Shown: positions 23,593 through 35,928, counted from the stretch's first letter. The stretch: DNA of 64,000 nucleotides from Siphonodentalium dalli (GCA_032622095.1 CP136069.1:43688194-43752193); one strand, 5' to 3'. Notes: a model not told the origin generated them from the sequence alone. Numbers and translations: made by a program.

Positions 23593-25272
23593 AACTATAC
23601 TATTTAGTATTAGTGTTGAACTTCCACGGTACGGGTCCAATCTCATCATCATCCCCCTGGAAGCTATGTTCTGTCGGTATTTAGATAAGATCGCGGGCGA
23701 CGCCCGGACTCGAGCTGGCTTAGTACACATGTCTTGCAGTTAAAGGGTCGAAACATGATATGACATGCGCTTAGCGTGGCATATAGTCAGCAAACTGCAA
23801 CTGAAGACGGTCTTATCAAAAACATTCTGGCATCTTTTTAACTCATTGGGAGAATTTTTCAAAAACCTAGAAATTCTACTTTTGGCATTAAATGAATCTT
23901 ATTTCGATGGGGTACGTTCTAAAACTATTTTCAAAATTCTAATAAACCGCTCCAGGGTCCAGCTTCCACCTCAAAATTCATGTCATCGGAACGAGGAGCA
24001 AATTGTCTGCGGGAAATTGGGACCTTGGTCATCATCACACGTAGCCTCGAATCTTCTTTAATATGCATACAGCAGACAACCTCCCCTTTCTTTTGACATC
24101 CATGCATTTGTGAACCACCTTCATTTTGTGGGGAAATTATATGACAGATAGGTTGAAAGCCGTTAATTCTTTCACTATACTTATGTTGACAAACGGAAAG
24201 GCCGCAAGGTCCGTCAGCCAATGCTCCATTCTGACTTTTTATTGTCATTCTGGAAGGCTAGGTGTGTTTTTTTCGTGCATATATATGTATATATATAATA
24301 TTATTATCTCTACCCATATAATAATTGTTGTGAGATATAATGCTCACTTACATTTATCTTAAGTATATAATCTAACCCTTTATATTATGCTTCATAATCC
24401 TAAGGTAATAATTTACTGGTGTTAGTGAGTACTTTCCAGCATGCATACATCTCACAATAAGATGTATTACCCCATGTACTCATCTAAATTAATTATTCGA
24501 AATCTTGTTTAAGTGTTTAACCACCACCTATATGTCACATAGTCATATACTGATTGTAATATGTAAAGATACTTCACGATGACAGATATGATAGCTATAT
24601 ATAGCTAACTTGGTCACATAAAGAGCGTTTAACAATATAATATAGAGAGCGTTTAACTCTAGTTATACCTACCGTGTATATATTATAATACTATATGGTG
24701 TACCACCCATACCGCATACACACGATAACTTGGATAACGCTATGTATATATGTTCCCGAATACTATACTAATCATCTACAATTGTTGGGAAGTACATTCC
24801 AACTTGCATACCTCTTACTAGTATAAGATTCGTGTTAAATACCTCTTATAAGATTCGTGTTAAATATATGTGACACTTATCGGTTTGTAATATGAAGAGT
24901 GGTGATGTGGTGGGATCCGCATCATATATTACTTAAATAACAACGTAGGGTTGTATATGAGCACATATACCCACATATACCTATATATATATACATAGAT
25001 ACTGTACTTGCATGGGCGCGTATATATCAACCCATTGAGATTACAAGGCCATATAAATAGCGTTTTACTAATATATATTACGTTTTATATGTAATACACT
25101 GTATAACCCTTTCCGTGTCACGCATATGTAATTGTTTCCAAACTTGCGGGGGGACTATACTACCACTTTATATAGACCGTACATTTTGCACCGACCGGTA
25201 TCAATTGTGTGTAAAATTCTTATGACAAATACGTTCTTAGCCGTTTTACTATTTTCTTTAGTTGACTTTCTG
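23593..25272 (+). repeat. Unit-specific 3' segment, copy 2
   Basis: Counterpart of 15798-17475. It carries the second copy of the unrecognised minus-strand frame. Confidence 0.7.
23931..24248 (-). CDS. Second copy of the unrecognised 105-codon frame
   Basis: The translated product is identical to that at 16135-16452, with the same ATG and the same upstream CCTTCCAG. See that entry for why it is listed and why doubt remains. Confidence 0.25.
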   Translation of the reverse strand: MTIKSQNGALADGPCGLSVCQHKYSERINGFQPICHIISPQNEGGSQMHGCQKKGEVVCCMHIKEDSRLRVMMTKVPISRRQFAPRSDDMNFEVEAGPWSGLLEF

Positions 25273-25413
25273 AAAGGCCTTCTGGTCCACCTGCCAGCAC
25301 ATTACTTTGACTTTTCTCTGTCTTTCTAGTGTGCTAGGTGTGGGGTCGCTAACCTTGACAGTTCTGCTACCTGGTCAGACACCCCCTTACCTTATATGGT
25401 TACACATAAAAGC
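25273..25413 (+). repeat. 141 bp direct repeat, copy 3 (right edge of the tandem)
   Basis: It matches copies 1 and 2 through ACATAAAAGC. After that, copies 1 and 2 continue ATTATATTATCG while this one continues TCATATACAACC, which fixes the right edge of the duplication. Confidence 0.9.
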
Positions 25414-27096
25414 TCATATACAACCAAACAAATAACAAACATTACATTAAAGGGATCAAACAAGCCTTAGTTATACAATGTATACTTATACTGACGTAAA
25501 GACGACGTATATCAATTATTTCATTTGCGATAACAACGATAAAACACATAGAAAAATGGAAACATCATCATTTTCGTAATAACAATTCGTATATTTTTAT
25601 AAACTGTAGATTATTGCAAATGGACATTCAATTCTTTCCGTAAGTATATGTCTGCCAGATTGGAAATGACTCCCTTTATACTTTCACAAAATAAAACACC
25701 ACTGTTAGTTTCGTACGCCGGCATTTAATTCTTGTCAACAAGAAACGTGAAACAAACGCTCTTTATTCCTACCATATAGGGAATGTAATTACAGAGAACG
25801 CTCTTTTCTGTTCGGTTGCGTTCATAGTTCATACGCCGTGTACATTGCTTTGTGTCTTGTTGTTTATCATGACTGTTGAATATACCGTGAAATTTATTTT
25901 ATTCTTCGGATCCAACGTTCATTGATCGTGGTTCATGTTATGTGCTTGTTCAAACAACTTATCTGCCCATGTGGAACAGGACTTATGAGAATGGGACGGA
26001 TATTTTCGGAGTTAGGAACATCGGGAAATCGTCAAATTGAAGTCGTGTTTCCATGTTATAATTCTGCAAATGTGCAGTGCTAAAGAGAACCGACATTAAA
26101 GCATTCTCATTAATCTTCCGATTATACGTGCATTGAAGTGGAATGTTCAGGTACAATTTATATTATAATTATTACATGTATTATACCCCCGCAACCAGTT
26201 GTGGGTGGGATGGGGATTGTATACTGGAATCAGCTTGTCCGTCCGTCCGTCCGTCCGTCCGTTCATCAATATATATATCTTATTGTTCCCGATAGATTTG
26301 GGAGGAATATAGTAATCAGCATGTCTGTCCGTGCGTCCGTCCGAGATGGCTTCTGATTGACAACTTTAGTATTAGTTAACTTATTCGTATGTGACATGTC
26401 CGTGATATTTCTGATATTCTGGTGAATCTAATGATTTCATAGAGACGTGAGAAATTAATGGACTGTCCCATTATGCCGAATAATAACGCAGGACGCTCTC
26501 TAAACCAGTCAGAACGAGACCCGTTTCTTCCTCCTGCACGTAATTTCTGTCATTATGTGACTCTTTTCAATGCATATGCCGTCTGAAAATATGTGTCTAT
26601 ACGTATTTCATGCAATTGTGGTCGTGATTTGGCCCATTGACGTCAACAACAGAAACATGAGCAATTACTTGATTAATATGTAATCGTTGTTACAGTATTT
26701 CACTGTTCACAAAACAATTTAATTCATATAACTAAATGTATAACAACACGTAATGGGCATTATTATTTGTGTCAGTGATTGTCAGTCGTCGCTGATTTCT
26801 ACGTGCAGTTGAATTGTTCTAACGGGAAATAATTTCACTACACGTAGGAACAACCGTCACTGAAATTACATTACCCAATCCGTACAAATTTTAAAATGGA
26901 ACCAGCCGCAGCATATCAGAAGTGCTTCGGATAGCATATTATGCTGCGCACCTGTCCGACTAAGTCACTTCGATCCTATCGTCTTATTTTAAGAGTATTT
27001 CATTGAATACAAAACAGCTCTTACGTTAATACATATCACACATGTAACTAAATCCATGACAATATATTCGAGTCGTTTACCAATGCTAACAACGAG
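25414..27096. other. Non-coding sequence with a GTCC microsatellite
   Basis: Around 25750-25810 two AACGCTCTTT motifs about 50 bp apart resemble the interior of the 494 bp TTAA MITE and may be a very old copy. (GTCC)6 runs from 26237 to 26260 inside a GTGGGTGGGATGGGG context. No gene is recognised. Confidence 0.45.
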
Positions 27097-27417
27097 ATGA
27101 TGTACAAGATTTTGGGCATTCCCTTCTTATCTGCTCAAGGAGTAATGATGTATATCAGTGTTTGTCGGGCGTCAAATTTGTATCGTGCAGTATATGTCCG
27201 TAAATCACGAATCGGCTCTTGTCTGGATTTGAATGGGCCATATTCGTATTTGTTGGACGACATATGTGACCCAGTTCGCCATAACAATAACAATCTGAGC
27301 AACATGATGTCCATGCTGCGATATGTATGTGTCACAAGTGAAAAAGTACGAGTTTATTGTCCGATTGTTGACAGCGCCAAGTTTTATTTGGCATTAATCG
27401 GCCGACACGTAATGTAA
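27097..27417 (+). CDS. Unrecognised 106-codon frame
   Basis: No family is recognised. It opens with two Met codons and encodes a mixed, mildly hydrophobic product with six Cys and an NNNN run near residue 65. There are no neighbours in the same direction and no visible splice or promoter context. A frame of this length is compatible with chance, so confidence is low. Confidence 0.15.
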   Translation: MMYKILGIPFLSAQGVMMYISVCRASNLYRAVYVRKSRIGSCLDLNGPYSYLLDDICDPVRHNNNNLSNMMSMLRYVCVTSEKVRVYCPIVDSAKFYLALIGRHVM

Positions 27418-27759
27418 AGTGTTTATATTGCGAAGAGCCGACAACGTCATTACACGTCCGTCGTCTATTCGTAAAATATACATAAATATGTCTTAAAGTG
27501 CAGACTAATTCACCACCTTCGTGTATTCAAGAGTATGAATCGCACCAAAATTAAGCGAATTGTATATGGAATGTGTATGTATTAAGCTGACATGTACATA
27601 TCATTCCCCAAATGCTTCAATATCATGACAATCTATTAGTTATTATAACAAAACCCCAAAGTGTTCGCAACTTCGCGATATAGGCAACGGAGCCAACGTG
27701 CTATCATTATGCGCTATTTCGTTGTTGCGAAATGGGTCGAACGTTCAATTTAATGTGGA

Positions 27760-28170
27760 ATTTTCGAATGAATGGGTAATGAATTAATCAGGACTGAGTG
27801 CCCGATATTATATGCATTCACATATATGTAGGAAAATACCCGGCACGACTGTATACAACAGGACAGGTTAATACTATGAATAGATGTAGGTTCATGTAAA
27901 GGGTTCAGTTTAAGGATAGGGTTATGGTTATGTGTAGATCAGAGCTATGTTTAGGTTGTGGAGGGGATCAGGTTTATAAATTGCGTTAGAGTCGTGGATA
28001 TCGTTAATGTTAAAAAGATGACTGTGTTGTGCAAACGATTAGGGTTTGGTTAAGCTTGTATGTATGATTAAACTTATCGAAATGTTGAGAGTGTGACTAT
28101 GGATATGGTTTCCACGAGTGCTATGAATATGGTTAGGGTAATTTATTGGGTTAGGGTTAAGTGATGTGGA
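27760..28170 (+). repeat. GGTTAT/GGTTAGGG-rich repeat, copy 1
   Basis: Runs from AATGAATTAATCAGGACTGA through AGGATAGGGTTATGGTTATG to TATTGGGTTAGGGTTAAGT. A longer copy with the same block order lies at 30178-31280. The degenerate TTAGGG-like words suggest a degraded telomere-like or satellite-derived repeat. Confidence 0.7.
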
Positions 28171-28349
28171 TAAAGCTATATATGATATTGTTTTCCATCC
28201 TCCATATATATGTTACACATCAGCTATATAATATCACTAAGTTTAAATTGTGTACATTCTAAACTGTGAGAGGAGTAGTTTACACGTAGACATAATGTTT
28301 GACGAACAGTCGGATTGACGGAAGTCATTTATATTATCTTGGGGTGGGT

Positions 28350-28371
28350 GGGGGGGGGGGGGGGGGGGGGG
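28350..28371 (+). repeat. Poly-G tract (22 G)
   Basis: An uninterrupted run of 22 G preceded by GGGGTGGGT. Similar but shorter runs occur at about 28694-28709 and 38231-38241. Confidence 0.95.
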
Positions 28372-28539
28372 TAAATAGCAGAACATTTTCGCAAAACAAA
28401 AATTAACTTTGTTCGCCCTCTCAGACTAGAATATACTGATAGAGCGCTATAATATTTTTTTTGCATATTCCTAATGGGGAGAATGATGCGGACCAGAATG
28501 TACCATTTATAGTTTTCTTGTCCCAACCGTTACCGATCT

Positions 28540-30165
28540 ACGGCATGAACAAGAAAATTACCTATTTTTGGCGCCAATTCCAACGGGCTAATTGATGAGC
28601 AATGTTAATTCTCTACTATAACAGCAACCTGCCCAACAGCGAGCGAGCTTCGGGTGGGTTCAGACTTTTTGAAAATTCCAACGAAAATCAAAGGGGGGGG
28701 GGGGGGGGGATTTGTCTAAAAATCAAACATCGAGATAAAAACATTTTGAATAGTGGATATGATAGATAGTATCCAAGCGCAACTTATTGGTGTCTGCTTA
28801 ATTCGAGCTAAGGTCGAGGTTTACTCGTGGCGAGGCTTTATAATGTAAATAGGTATTGTTAAAGGGGTACTGTACACAGAGATAGACGATTATTTTATTT
28901 ACTCCCACTGAAATATCTTTCAAGTTAGATTGTGTTCGCGTTATACGAGTATCGTATAAACCTAATTTAGCGAAGAAAATATTGATCTTGGAAACAAAAA
29001 TATTACGATTTCAAACTACGCGCCATGTTTTTGACCTTCACCGGAGAAGACGCAGGTCGCATGAAGAACCGGAAGTTCGTTGTTCACAGCTTCAATCTCT
29101 TCCATCGAACAAATCTCACTCCCTATAAAAATATTTGACGCTTTGACTCTTGTTTCTTTCTCCTTTTTTTCCGAATCGGTTATAGCGGGCCTTTCTTTTG
29201 CAGGTAACATGTTTTGTTTGCAACTCAATAATGTTCGCGAACGGCCGTCGATAAAAGTCACGCAACATATGAGATTTCAAGAACGGTAACTCGTAATGGC
29301 ATAATTCTCCATTTTATGACTCCAGCCATAAATTGATTTATATTAAATAATTCAATTTTACTTTTATGATAGCCTGTTAACCGGAAGGTTTTCAGTAGAC
29401 ATCATCGACTCAAATTAGTTATTTTAAAATATAATATTGATATTAGATAGCTATTGTCACCAGGAATTTATTGAAATTGGGGTACAGTACCCCTTTAAGT
29501 GCTGTATCACTAACCTATTTTTCTCGCCAAATCCGACCGGGTTAATGAAGGAGCGAGGTAATGCAGGAGCAGGTACGTCGATATAAATTGGTAATATCCC
29601 AAAGTTTGACCGCTCTACTTACAAAGCAACCTGACCAACGGAGAGCTCGTGTTCAGATGGGTTCAAATTGGCAAATTCCAACAAAAACCTTAAGTTGAAA
29701 AATACTTCAAAATATAAAACATGGAGATACAATTTTGCTGACGAGTGGGTGTGATAGGGGGTATCAACGCCTACTCTGGTGTGATTTCTTAAATTTCAGA
29801 GCAAAAGGTTTACTCGTGGCGACGCTATATAGCGTAATACGTACTACATGCAGAGGAACACAGCCTGGAAAAACTCGAAATTCTCCAATATTCCCGCCAA
29901 ATTCAAACAGGCTAATGAAGGAGCGAGTGAAATGCGCTAGCAGGTACCTCGGTATACGTATAGATACATCCTGGAAGTTTGACTGTCGTGGTTTGAAAGC
30001 AATCCGTCTAACAGAGAGCTTGCATCGGTGTGGGTCGAGGCTTTCGGCAAATACGAGTAAATCTCACAAAGGAAAAACCAAATGGAGAAATCGTGAATCG
30101 AGATAGAACAAATTTGACGAGTGGATGTTGTGGGTACTAACCACGCGCAAATTCGGTGAAAATTT
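28540..30165 (+). repeat. Three diverged ~320-370 bp tandem units, interrupted by a MITE
   Basis: Landmarks recur in order: CGCCAA-TTC-AAC-GGCTAAT at about 28570, 29526 and 29893, then AGAGAGCT/GCGAGCTTC-like, GGGTTC/GGGTCG, and TTTACTCGTGGCGA at 28820 and 29810. The first-to-second spacing is about 320 bp once the 632 bp insertion at 28863-29494 and one TTAA are removed. The third unit lacks the last landmark. No coding function is evident. Confidence 0.65.
28859..29498 (+). mobile_element. TTAA-flanked MITE with AGGGGTACTGTAC ends
   Basis: TTAA tetranucleotides (28859-28862 and 29495-29498) flank inverted ends AGGGGTACTGTAC (28863) and GTACAGTACCCCT (to 29494). The element sits within the first tandem unit, between AATAGGTATTG and GTGCTGTATC. 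A diverged partial copy is at 692-900. Short frames inside (for example 29016-29261 minus) have no recognisable transposase motif. Confidence 0.8.
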
Positions 30166-30177
30166 CTAACTTTTCAA

Positions 30178-31290
30178 ATAAATACGCAATGAGTTAATCA
30201 GGATTAAGTGCCCGATATTACATGCATTCACATGTTATACAGGAAAATACCCACGGATGACTGTATACACTAGGAAATTTAATAATATTAATATATGTAG
30301 GTACATGTAAAGGGTTAACGATGGATTATCTCTTTAAATAACAAATTTGAAATAATTTGTGGGTTTAAAATAATAAATATGAATTGAAGACCCTTGTCGG
30401 GAAAGACTTCTCTCCACTGATATTGAATTTATTTCGAAAATTTTATTATGAAATGAGATGTTTAATTAGGACACGTTATTGATCTATTTTTAGAATAGAC
30501 CATTCGGGCGATAAGCATACATCGATAGAGAACATTAGTCTGTTCATATAGCTACGGAACGAACGTCGAATATCACAGATTGATTGATTGTATTGTTTTA
30601 ATCCATAGTTATAAGCGATAATTAGACTAATTAACGTTAACTTGTGACAAAATTACACAATACAAATACAATTTCTGGTCACTTGTAACTATAACCACTA
30701 TTGTTCGTTAGCTAAACAACCACACCTGTTTAAACCAGAAGATATTCGAAATAAAATCAATATTAATCTATAGAAGCATTTCCGGACAGGGACTTCGACT
30801 CATATCTAATATTTTATAACCCCCGATAACGGTATAATATATGTTTACAAAGAGATAATCCACCTTTAAGTTTGAGGATAGGGTTATGATTATGTGTAGA
30901 TCATGGTTATGTTTAGGTTTAATGTTATGGGTAGGAGCAGGTTTATAAATTGGGTTAGAGTCGTGGATATGGTTAATGTTAAAAAGGTGACAGTGTTATG
31001 CAAAGGATTTGGTTCTGGTTAGGTTGTATGTATCACTAGGCTTATCGAAAGAGTTATGGTAATGGTCTAAGGTATGGCAATGGATATACTTTCCAGGAGT
31101 GTAATGAATATGGTCGGGGTATGTTATTGGGTTAGGGTTAAGTTATGTGGATATGGCTATGAAAAGGGTTATGATTATTGATTGGCTACGATTAACTTTG
31201 TGCCTATCGAAATATTAGGGTTATGGAGTGGTGTATGGGTAAGGATTGGACAGGAGTGGGTTGAGGGTTAATGGTTAGATGGGATTGGGG
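30178..31290 (+). repeat. GGTTAT/GGTTAGGG-rich repeat, copy 2, interrupted by a MITE
   Basis: Starts AATGAGTTAATCAGGATTAA, matching copy 1 (27760), breaks at 30315, and resumes at 30866 with AAGTTTGAGGATAGGGTTAT. It then follows copy 1 to TTGGGTTAGGGTTAAGT and beyond. Copy 1 reads AAAGGGTTCAGTTTAAGGAT straight through, so it supplies the unoccupied version of the insertion site. Confidence 0.75.
30315..30869 (+). mobile_element. TTAA-flanked MITE with TGGATTATCTCTTT ends, empty site available
   Basis: TTAA at 30315-30318 and 30866-30869 flank inverted ends (left CGATGGATTATCTCTTT; right, on the opposite strand, AGGTGGATTATCTCTTT). Removing the 547 bp element and one TTAA restores continuity with the paralogous repeat at 27760-28170. 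That is direct evidence for a TTAA target duplication. It is non-autonomous, of piggyBac or Kolobok type by duplication only. Confidence 0.85.
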
Positions 31291-31949
31291 ATGGGGAATA
31301 TATGTGGAAGTATCAAAATTCTGCAGGCCAGAATTTTAACCCTCTAGTTGGTGGAACGGATTAATCGCGATAAACAAAATGACAATCGACAAAGTGAGCC
31401 ACTAATAATATTCTATGTGCAAGAATCATGTTTTGTGATGCTATTTGAATATACCATTTATGAGAATACGTGTTACACTTTGAGCAAGAGTATTCTCTAT
31501 TCCCACCAAACCTATTAAACCAACATGGACCTTGTTTGGAACCGGAATATAGACATTACGCTACTGGGTGGTTATTACAATATTATACCCCATCTTGGCT
31601 TGCGAAGGTTGGATTATTTTCATATAAACATGTCTATATTGTATCAATATGAAAAGGTATCAGCTTCGGTCATATTTTAGATCCATATTGTTCCATGTGG
31701 CAACAATAATAGAATGATACAGACATTGCCAATATAGAAATAGAACAAGATGGAACTAAGAAATTCTATCCACTTGAGATACAGACCACTGTGGTTCCAG
31801 TCCCAAATTTGCACGAATGCAGGTGGGACAATATAACTCTACAATGTAAACAGACTCGCTTTGGTTTGCCCACCAGCGAAATTAACACGTGTTTTGTGAC
31901 GTCATCGAATTTTCTCGTATACATTTGACTATGAAATCTAAACGCCACG
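31291..31949. other. Non-coding sequence before the retrotransposon
   Basis: No recognised gene or repeat. A TGACGTCA occurs at about 31899. Confidence 0.4.
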
Positions 31950-34510
31950 TTTAGTTCCACACAAACAGTTGGTTTCGTAAGCGAGACAAACTTAGACGTG
32001 CGGCTATCCGCACTGATAAAATTAACGCTTGGACGAAATATATATCAATGAGAAATAAAGTTAACAATATGAAAAAACACGCAAAACTTGAATATGAAAG
32101 CAAATTGGCAGACTTATTCCTATCGTCTAGTAACCCGAAATTTTTCTGGCAAACGGTTAAAGATATTTTGAATAAAAATCCAAATAGCGTTATTCCACCT
32201 ATCAAATCACCAAATGGTAATGTTATAATTGATGATTATGGAAAAGCAAATATTTTAAATGAGACGTTTATAAAACATTCCTCTCTCGATGCGTCACACT
32301 GTAAACTACCAAGCCTTATATTATAATGTTCTGATAAGATATCAGAAATTGAATTTGAAGACGTGGATATTATACTGTCATGCTATACAAAGCTTAAAGG
32401 TTGGAAAAGCAAACGGTCATGACGGTATAACTACAAAAATGCTGAAAGAAACTGTCTATACTGTTGTTGTGCCACTCAAAATAATTTTCACCAAATCTCT
32501 TTCCTTGAAATCTTTTCCTGCTGAGTGGAAAAGGGAAATGTTATCCCGATTCATAAAAAAGATGACCGCTCAAATCCAGGAAACTATCGTCCTATATCCT
32601 TATTACCATGTTTATCTAAAATTTTTGAGAAGATTATTTTGAAATACCTAATGTCTCATTTCGTTAACAATGAATTGTTGTATAAGCATCAGTCTGGTTT
32701 TGTGCCTGGCCATTCAACTACTTTTCAATTAATTGACTTATATCATTCCCTGTGCCAGTCTTTCGACAACAAACTTGTGACTTGTTCTATATTCTGTGAT
32801 ATTTCTAAAGCGTTCGAAAGAGTCTGGCACACTGGTCTGATACACAAACTTAAAGAATATGGAGTTGAGGGAGACCTTTTATTGTGGATTAGTGACTATA
32901 TATCAAACAGAAAACAGTGTGTGGTCGTTTCTGATGCCGCGTCTGACTATTATTATGTATCTCCACGCAGGAGTCCCTGAAGGATCTATATTGGGGCCTT
33001 TCTTATTTCTTGTATTTATAAATGATTTGTCTCTGATACAATTCATTCTTTTACGCGTATGTATGCTGATGACACTTGTTTCACGAATGCCAGTCCTTCA
33101 ATTGAAGAAACCAGCTCTAATCTATCGGCCGATCTTGATCGTATCTCAGCTTGGGCTAAACAATGGCTTGTAAATTTTAATCCTGGCAAAACAATGGCAA
33201 TCGTGTTTTCTTTTAGACCCTCCAGTACAAATGTCATAGATTTGTCACTGGGTGACTCCGCCATAGAAATTGTCTCATTTCATAGGCATCTAGGAATTGT
33301 TCTACAATCAAACCTGGACTGGGATATCCAAATAAATAATATGTGTAAGAGTGTAGCATCAAGACTATCACAACTCAGAAAGTTAAAATATTTTTTGAAT
33401 AGACGCACACTTGAGATTATGTATAACGTTTTCATTCTCCCTGTAATGGACTACGGTGATGTCATCTGGAATAATGCACCAGCATACCGCCTCAGTAAAT
33501 TAGATGATCTACATTACGATTCAGCCCGAATTGTCAGTGGTGTCACTAGATCTGTCTCAAACGCTAACGTATTACGTGAACTTGGTTGGAATACTCTCCA
33601 ACAACGCAGAGACTGGCATAAATTACGTCTCACTTATCAAATCATGACTAATCATGCACCATCCTATATACTAAACAAAATCCCTCCAACAACTGGCGAC
33701 ATAACGGACAACAGATATGAGTTCAGAAATCCAAACTTTGTTAGACATTTTGTACCAGGCTCTCAGCATACAAATAGTAGTTTCCTTCCTTCCATGATTT
33801 CGATATGGAATGGCCTAGAAACAATAGCACAATAAGGCGCATCAATTACTACCTTCTCTAATCTTGTAAACCCACAATTTGGGACACTTAAACCACCAAT
33901 GATTTATTCTAGCGGCAAAAGGAAAGCTAACATTTTGTTATGTAGACTCCGAAATAAATGCAGCGATTTGAATGGGGACAAATGTCAAAATCACTTAATA
34001 AGTAACCCGGAATGTAGTTGTGGCTACCTAAACGAGGACGCTGATCATTACTTTTTCACTTGTCCCTATTATCGAACAGAAAGGGCCAACCTCGAAGAAA
34101 AAATAATTCGAATAGGATTATATCAAGTTCATGTTGCTGATCTAATTTGTGGATCAGTCTCACTTTCCAATGAAGGAAATTACCAATTTTTCGCAGCTGT
34201 CCAAAAATATATTATAAACTCATTGCGATTTGGCGATGAACAGATGCATTACATTTAGTGAACATTATCAGTTGTATATTAACCTAAATTGAGAAGAACA
34301 TGCACTAAACATAAACATATGATATAAAACTATCTTCCCTTACCCCATACCAATCTTGAACATTCCATATTGTATTTGTGTATTTTGTCAGATTTCTTTT
34401 TATTTTGTGGTCAACATTTATGTACTTAAATTGTTCATCCTACATAATTGTGTTATAAATAAGTTTTGTTTGAAATGTTAATATGGGATGATCAATAAAA
34501 TATGAAACAA
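31950..34510 (+). mobile_element. 5'-truncated non-LTR retrotransposon (LINE)
   Basis: This is the body of a LINE with reverse transcriptase sequence from about 31969 to 34258, followed by an AT-rich 3' region. That region contains GATCAATAAAATATGAAAC near 34490, a plausible polyadenylation signal and 3' end. No endonuclease precedes the reverse transcriptase, so the copy is 5' truncated, as most LINE copies are. I place it in the broad CR1/Jockey group from domain style only. Confidence 0.85.
31969..34258 (+). pseudogene. Reverse transcriptase of a CR1/Jockey-type LINE, frameshifted
   Basis: RNA-dependent DNA polymerase that would copy the element's own transcript at the target site. Landmarks in order are WFRKRDKLRR (31970), KANGHDGIT (32410), the finger motif NPGNYRPISLLPCLSKIFE (about 32570), FCDISKAFERVWH (about 32800), GVPEGSILGP (about 32965) and the catalytic YADD (33062-33073). 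A C-terminal CSCGY...HYFFTCPYY knuckle lies near 34015. Frames change near 32290, 32400, 32530, 32955 and 33050, and an in-frame TAA sits at 33833-33835 before the C-terminal part continues. The copy is therefore dead. There is no host neighbour. Confidence 0.9.
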
Positions 34511-35928
34511 CAACAGTATTATAGCGCCGCATGAAATATTAAGATTATATATGTGTTATATATACTTCACAAAATTCAGTCTGGCTGACATACTTTTATG
34601 TTAAACTATAAACATGTGATCTGCCCTGATAGTTGCACATCGGAAACTAAACACCATATGCCTAAACATATTGCAACAAGAAAATCATAATCAGAAATGG
34701 TAACGCCCTCAAGATCATATTATTAGCCATAAATATAAATTATAATATAAAATATATTGGTTACATGAATTGACCGCCTCAGAATTCCGTTAAAACAACT
34801 AATCCTTCCAATTATTACAAACAACTACGGCTTATTACTGCAGGTTTCTCATTCACCACACCAGAAAGCTTCTAAATGCGGATCAAAAATCGCAGATATT
34901 GTGTTCCCGCCAAGAGTGCATGGTCTAGCCATTGTTCATATCTAAACATCGAAAGCAATTAACGCGGTCATACTTGTTACATACTGCAACTATAAGACAT
35001 TCAGCGGATACGCCCCCCCCCCCACGAAAACCCGAAATGTGTTGTCCTGCGATAAATCCCATCGCCAGATTAGCCTTCAATTCAGCTAGTTTCTGGCTAA
35101 CACTTTGCTCGAGTCACAAAATCTAGTTTTTGGTAAAATTTCATAGCATATTTATGAATTCACATTTTAACGATATTTGATACTAATAAGACCCAAAGTA
35201 GGACATATTAGCATGTTAAAATGGTTAGGTATTCAAATTTATTTAAAATTAAGTTGCTAATAGCCACCGATTTCAAACAAGCATGAATGTTTTAAATGAC
35301 AAGTGTGAAAATTCATCATTTTTCCGAATTTCGGTCGCCATTTTGATGTAATGTGGTCAATTGTTATGTCAAAGTGAAGCCTGTTGTAACACTATCACAG
35401 AAGTAGAGAAATATTATATTTCATATCATAAATTCACTACTAGCTATTAATAAAACTGACTCAGTGCCAACTCTGAAACTATGGATGGCGGCCATCTTGA
35501 TGACGTCATATATCCACGGGGTCGTCCTGTTCACCCGGCGGCTATTGTTTCGGGTAGGTGTTGGGGCAGGTGTGATAATCCTCAACATCACAGAGCTGCC
35601 GACTATAGTTTTTATCATAATTGTTACTGGGAATGGTGGCGATGGATAATTTCGACGGCGATGAGCGGCCGGACGATGAGGATAATTGGGGTTTTTGGAA
35701 AATTCAAAACTCGAGGAATACAGCGCGTAGAGGGCTCATTTTGGTGTCTAACGAAAGGCCGATATTCGCCCTATCCACACATATTAACCCCGCCACTGAA
35801 CGGACACCGGAAGTTGCATTATGAACGAAGAAATGCACATGTGATATATTTCAACAAATTTATTAAATACTCAAGATATATATATATAACAAATACTATC
35901 AATATAACATAACATGAATTATAGCACA
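34511..35928. other. No recognised gene; GC-richer patch at 35470-35830
   Basis: Mostly AT-rich. The patch contains GGCGGCCATCTTG (YY1-like on the minus strand) 10-20 bp from TGACGTCA (CRE-like, 35501-35508), followed by a 67-codon frame at 35621-35824 with an acidic beginning. This could be a decayed or alternative promoter/first exon, but no protein family is recognised. Confidence 0.3.

Larger units (their letters stand above)
17476..25272 (+). repeat. 7.79 kb tandem unit, copy 2
   Basis: Near-identical to 9683-17475 over its full length, including sub-repeat A (18104-21609), shortened sub-repeat B (21610-23592), the minisatellites and the unique 3' part. Because the same A/B boundary and the same B deletion are present in both units, the inner duplication is older than the outer one. 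The copies differ by a low density of substitutions plus C-run length, so they could be a recent duplication or two alleles placed in tandem by assembly. Confidence 0.9.

Noticed and set aside
28350-28371. 22-base G run as sequencing artefact
   Set aside because: Many similar runs occur in this window in consistent repeat contexts, so it is kept as real, though its exact length is uncertain.
29016-29261. 81-codon minus-strand frame inside the TTAA MITE as a transposase remnant
   Set aside because: No DDE, zinc finger or other transposase motif is visible, and the opposite strand has a similar-length frame.
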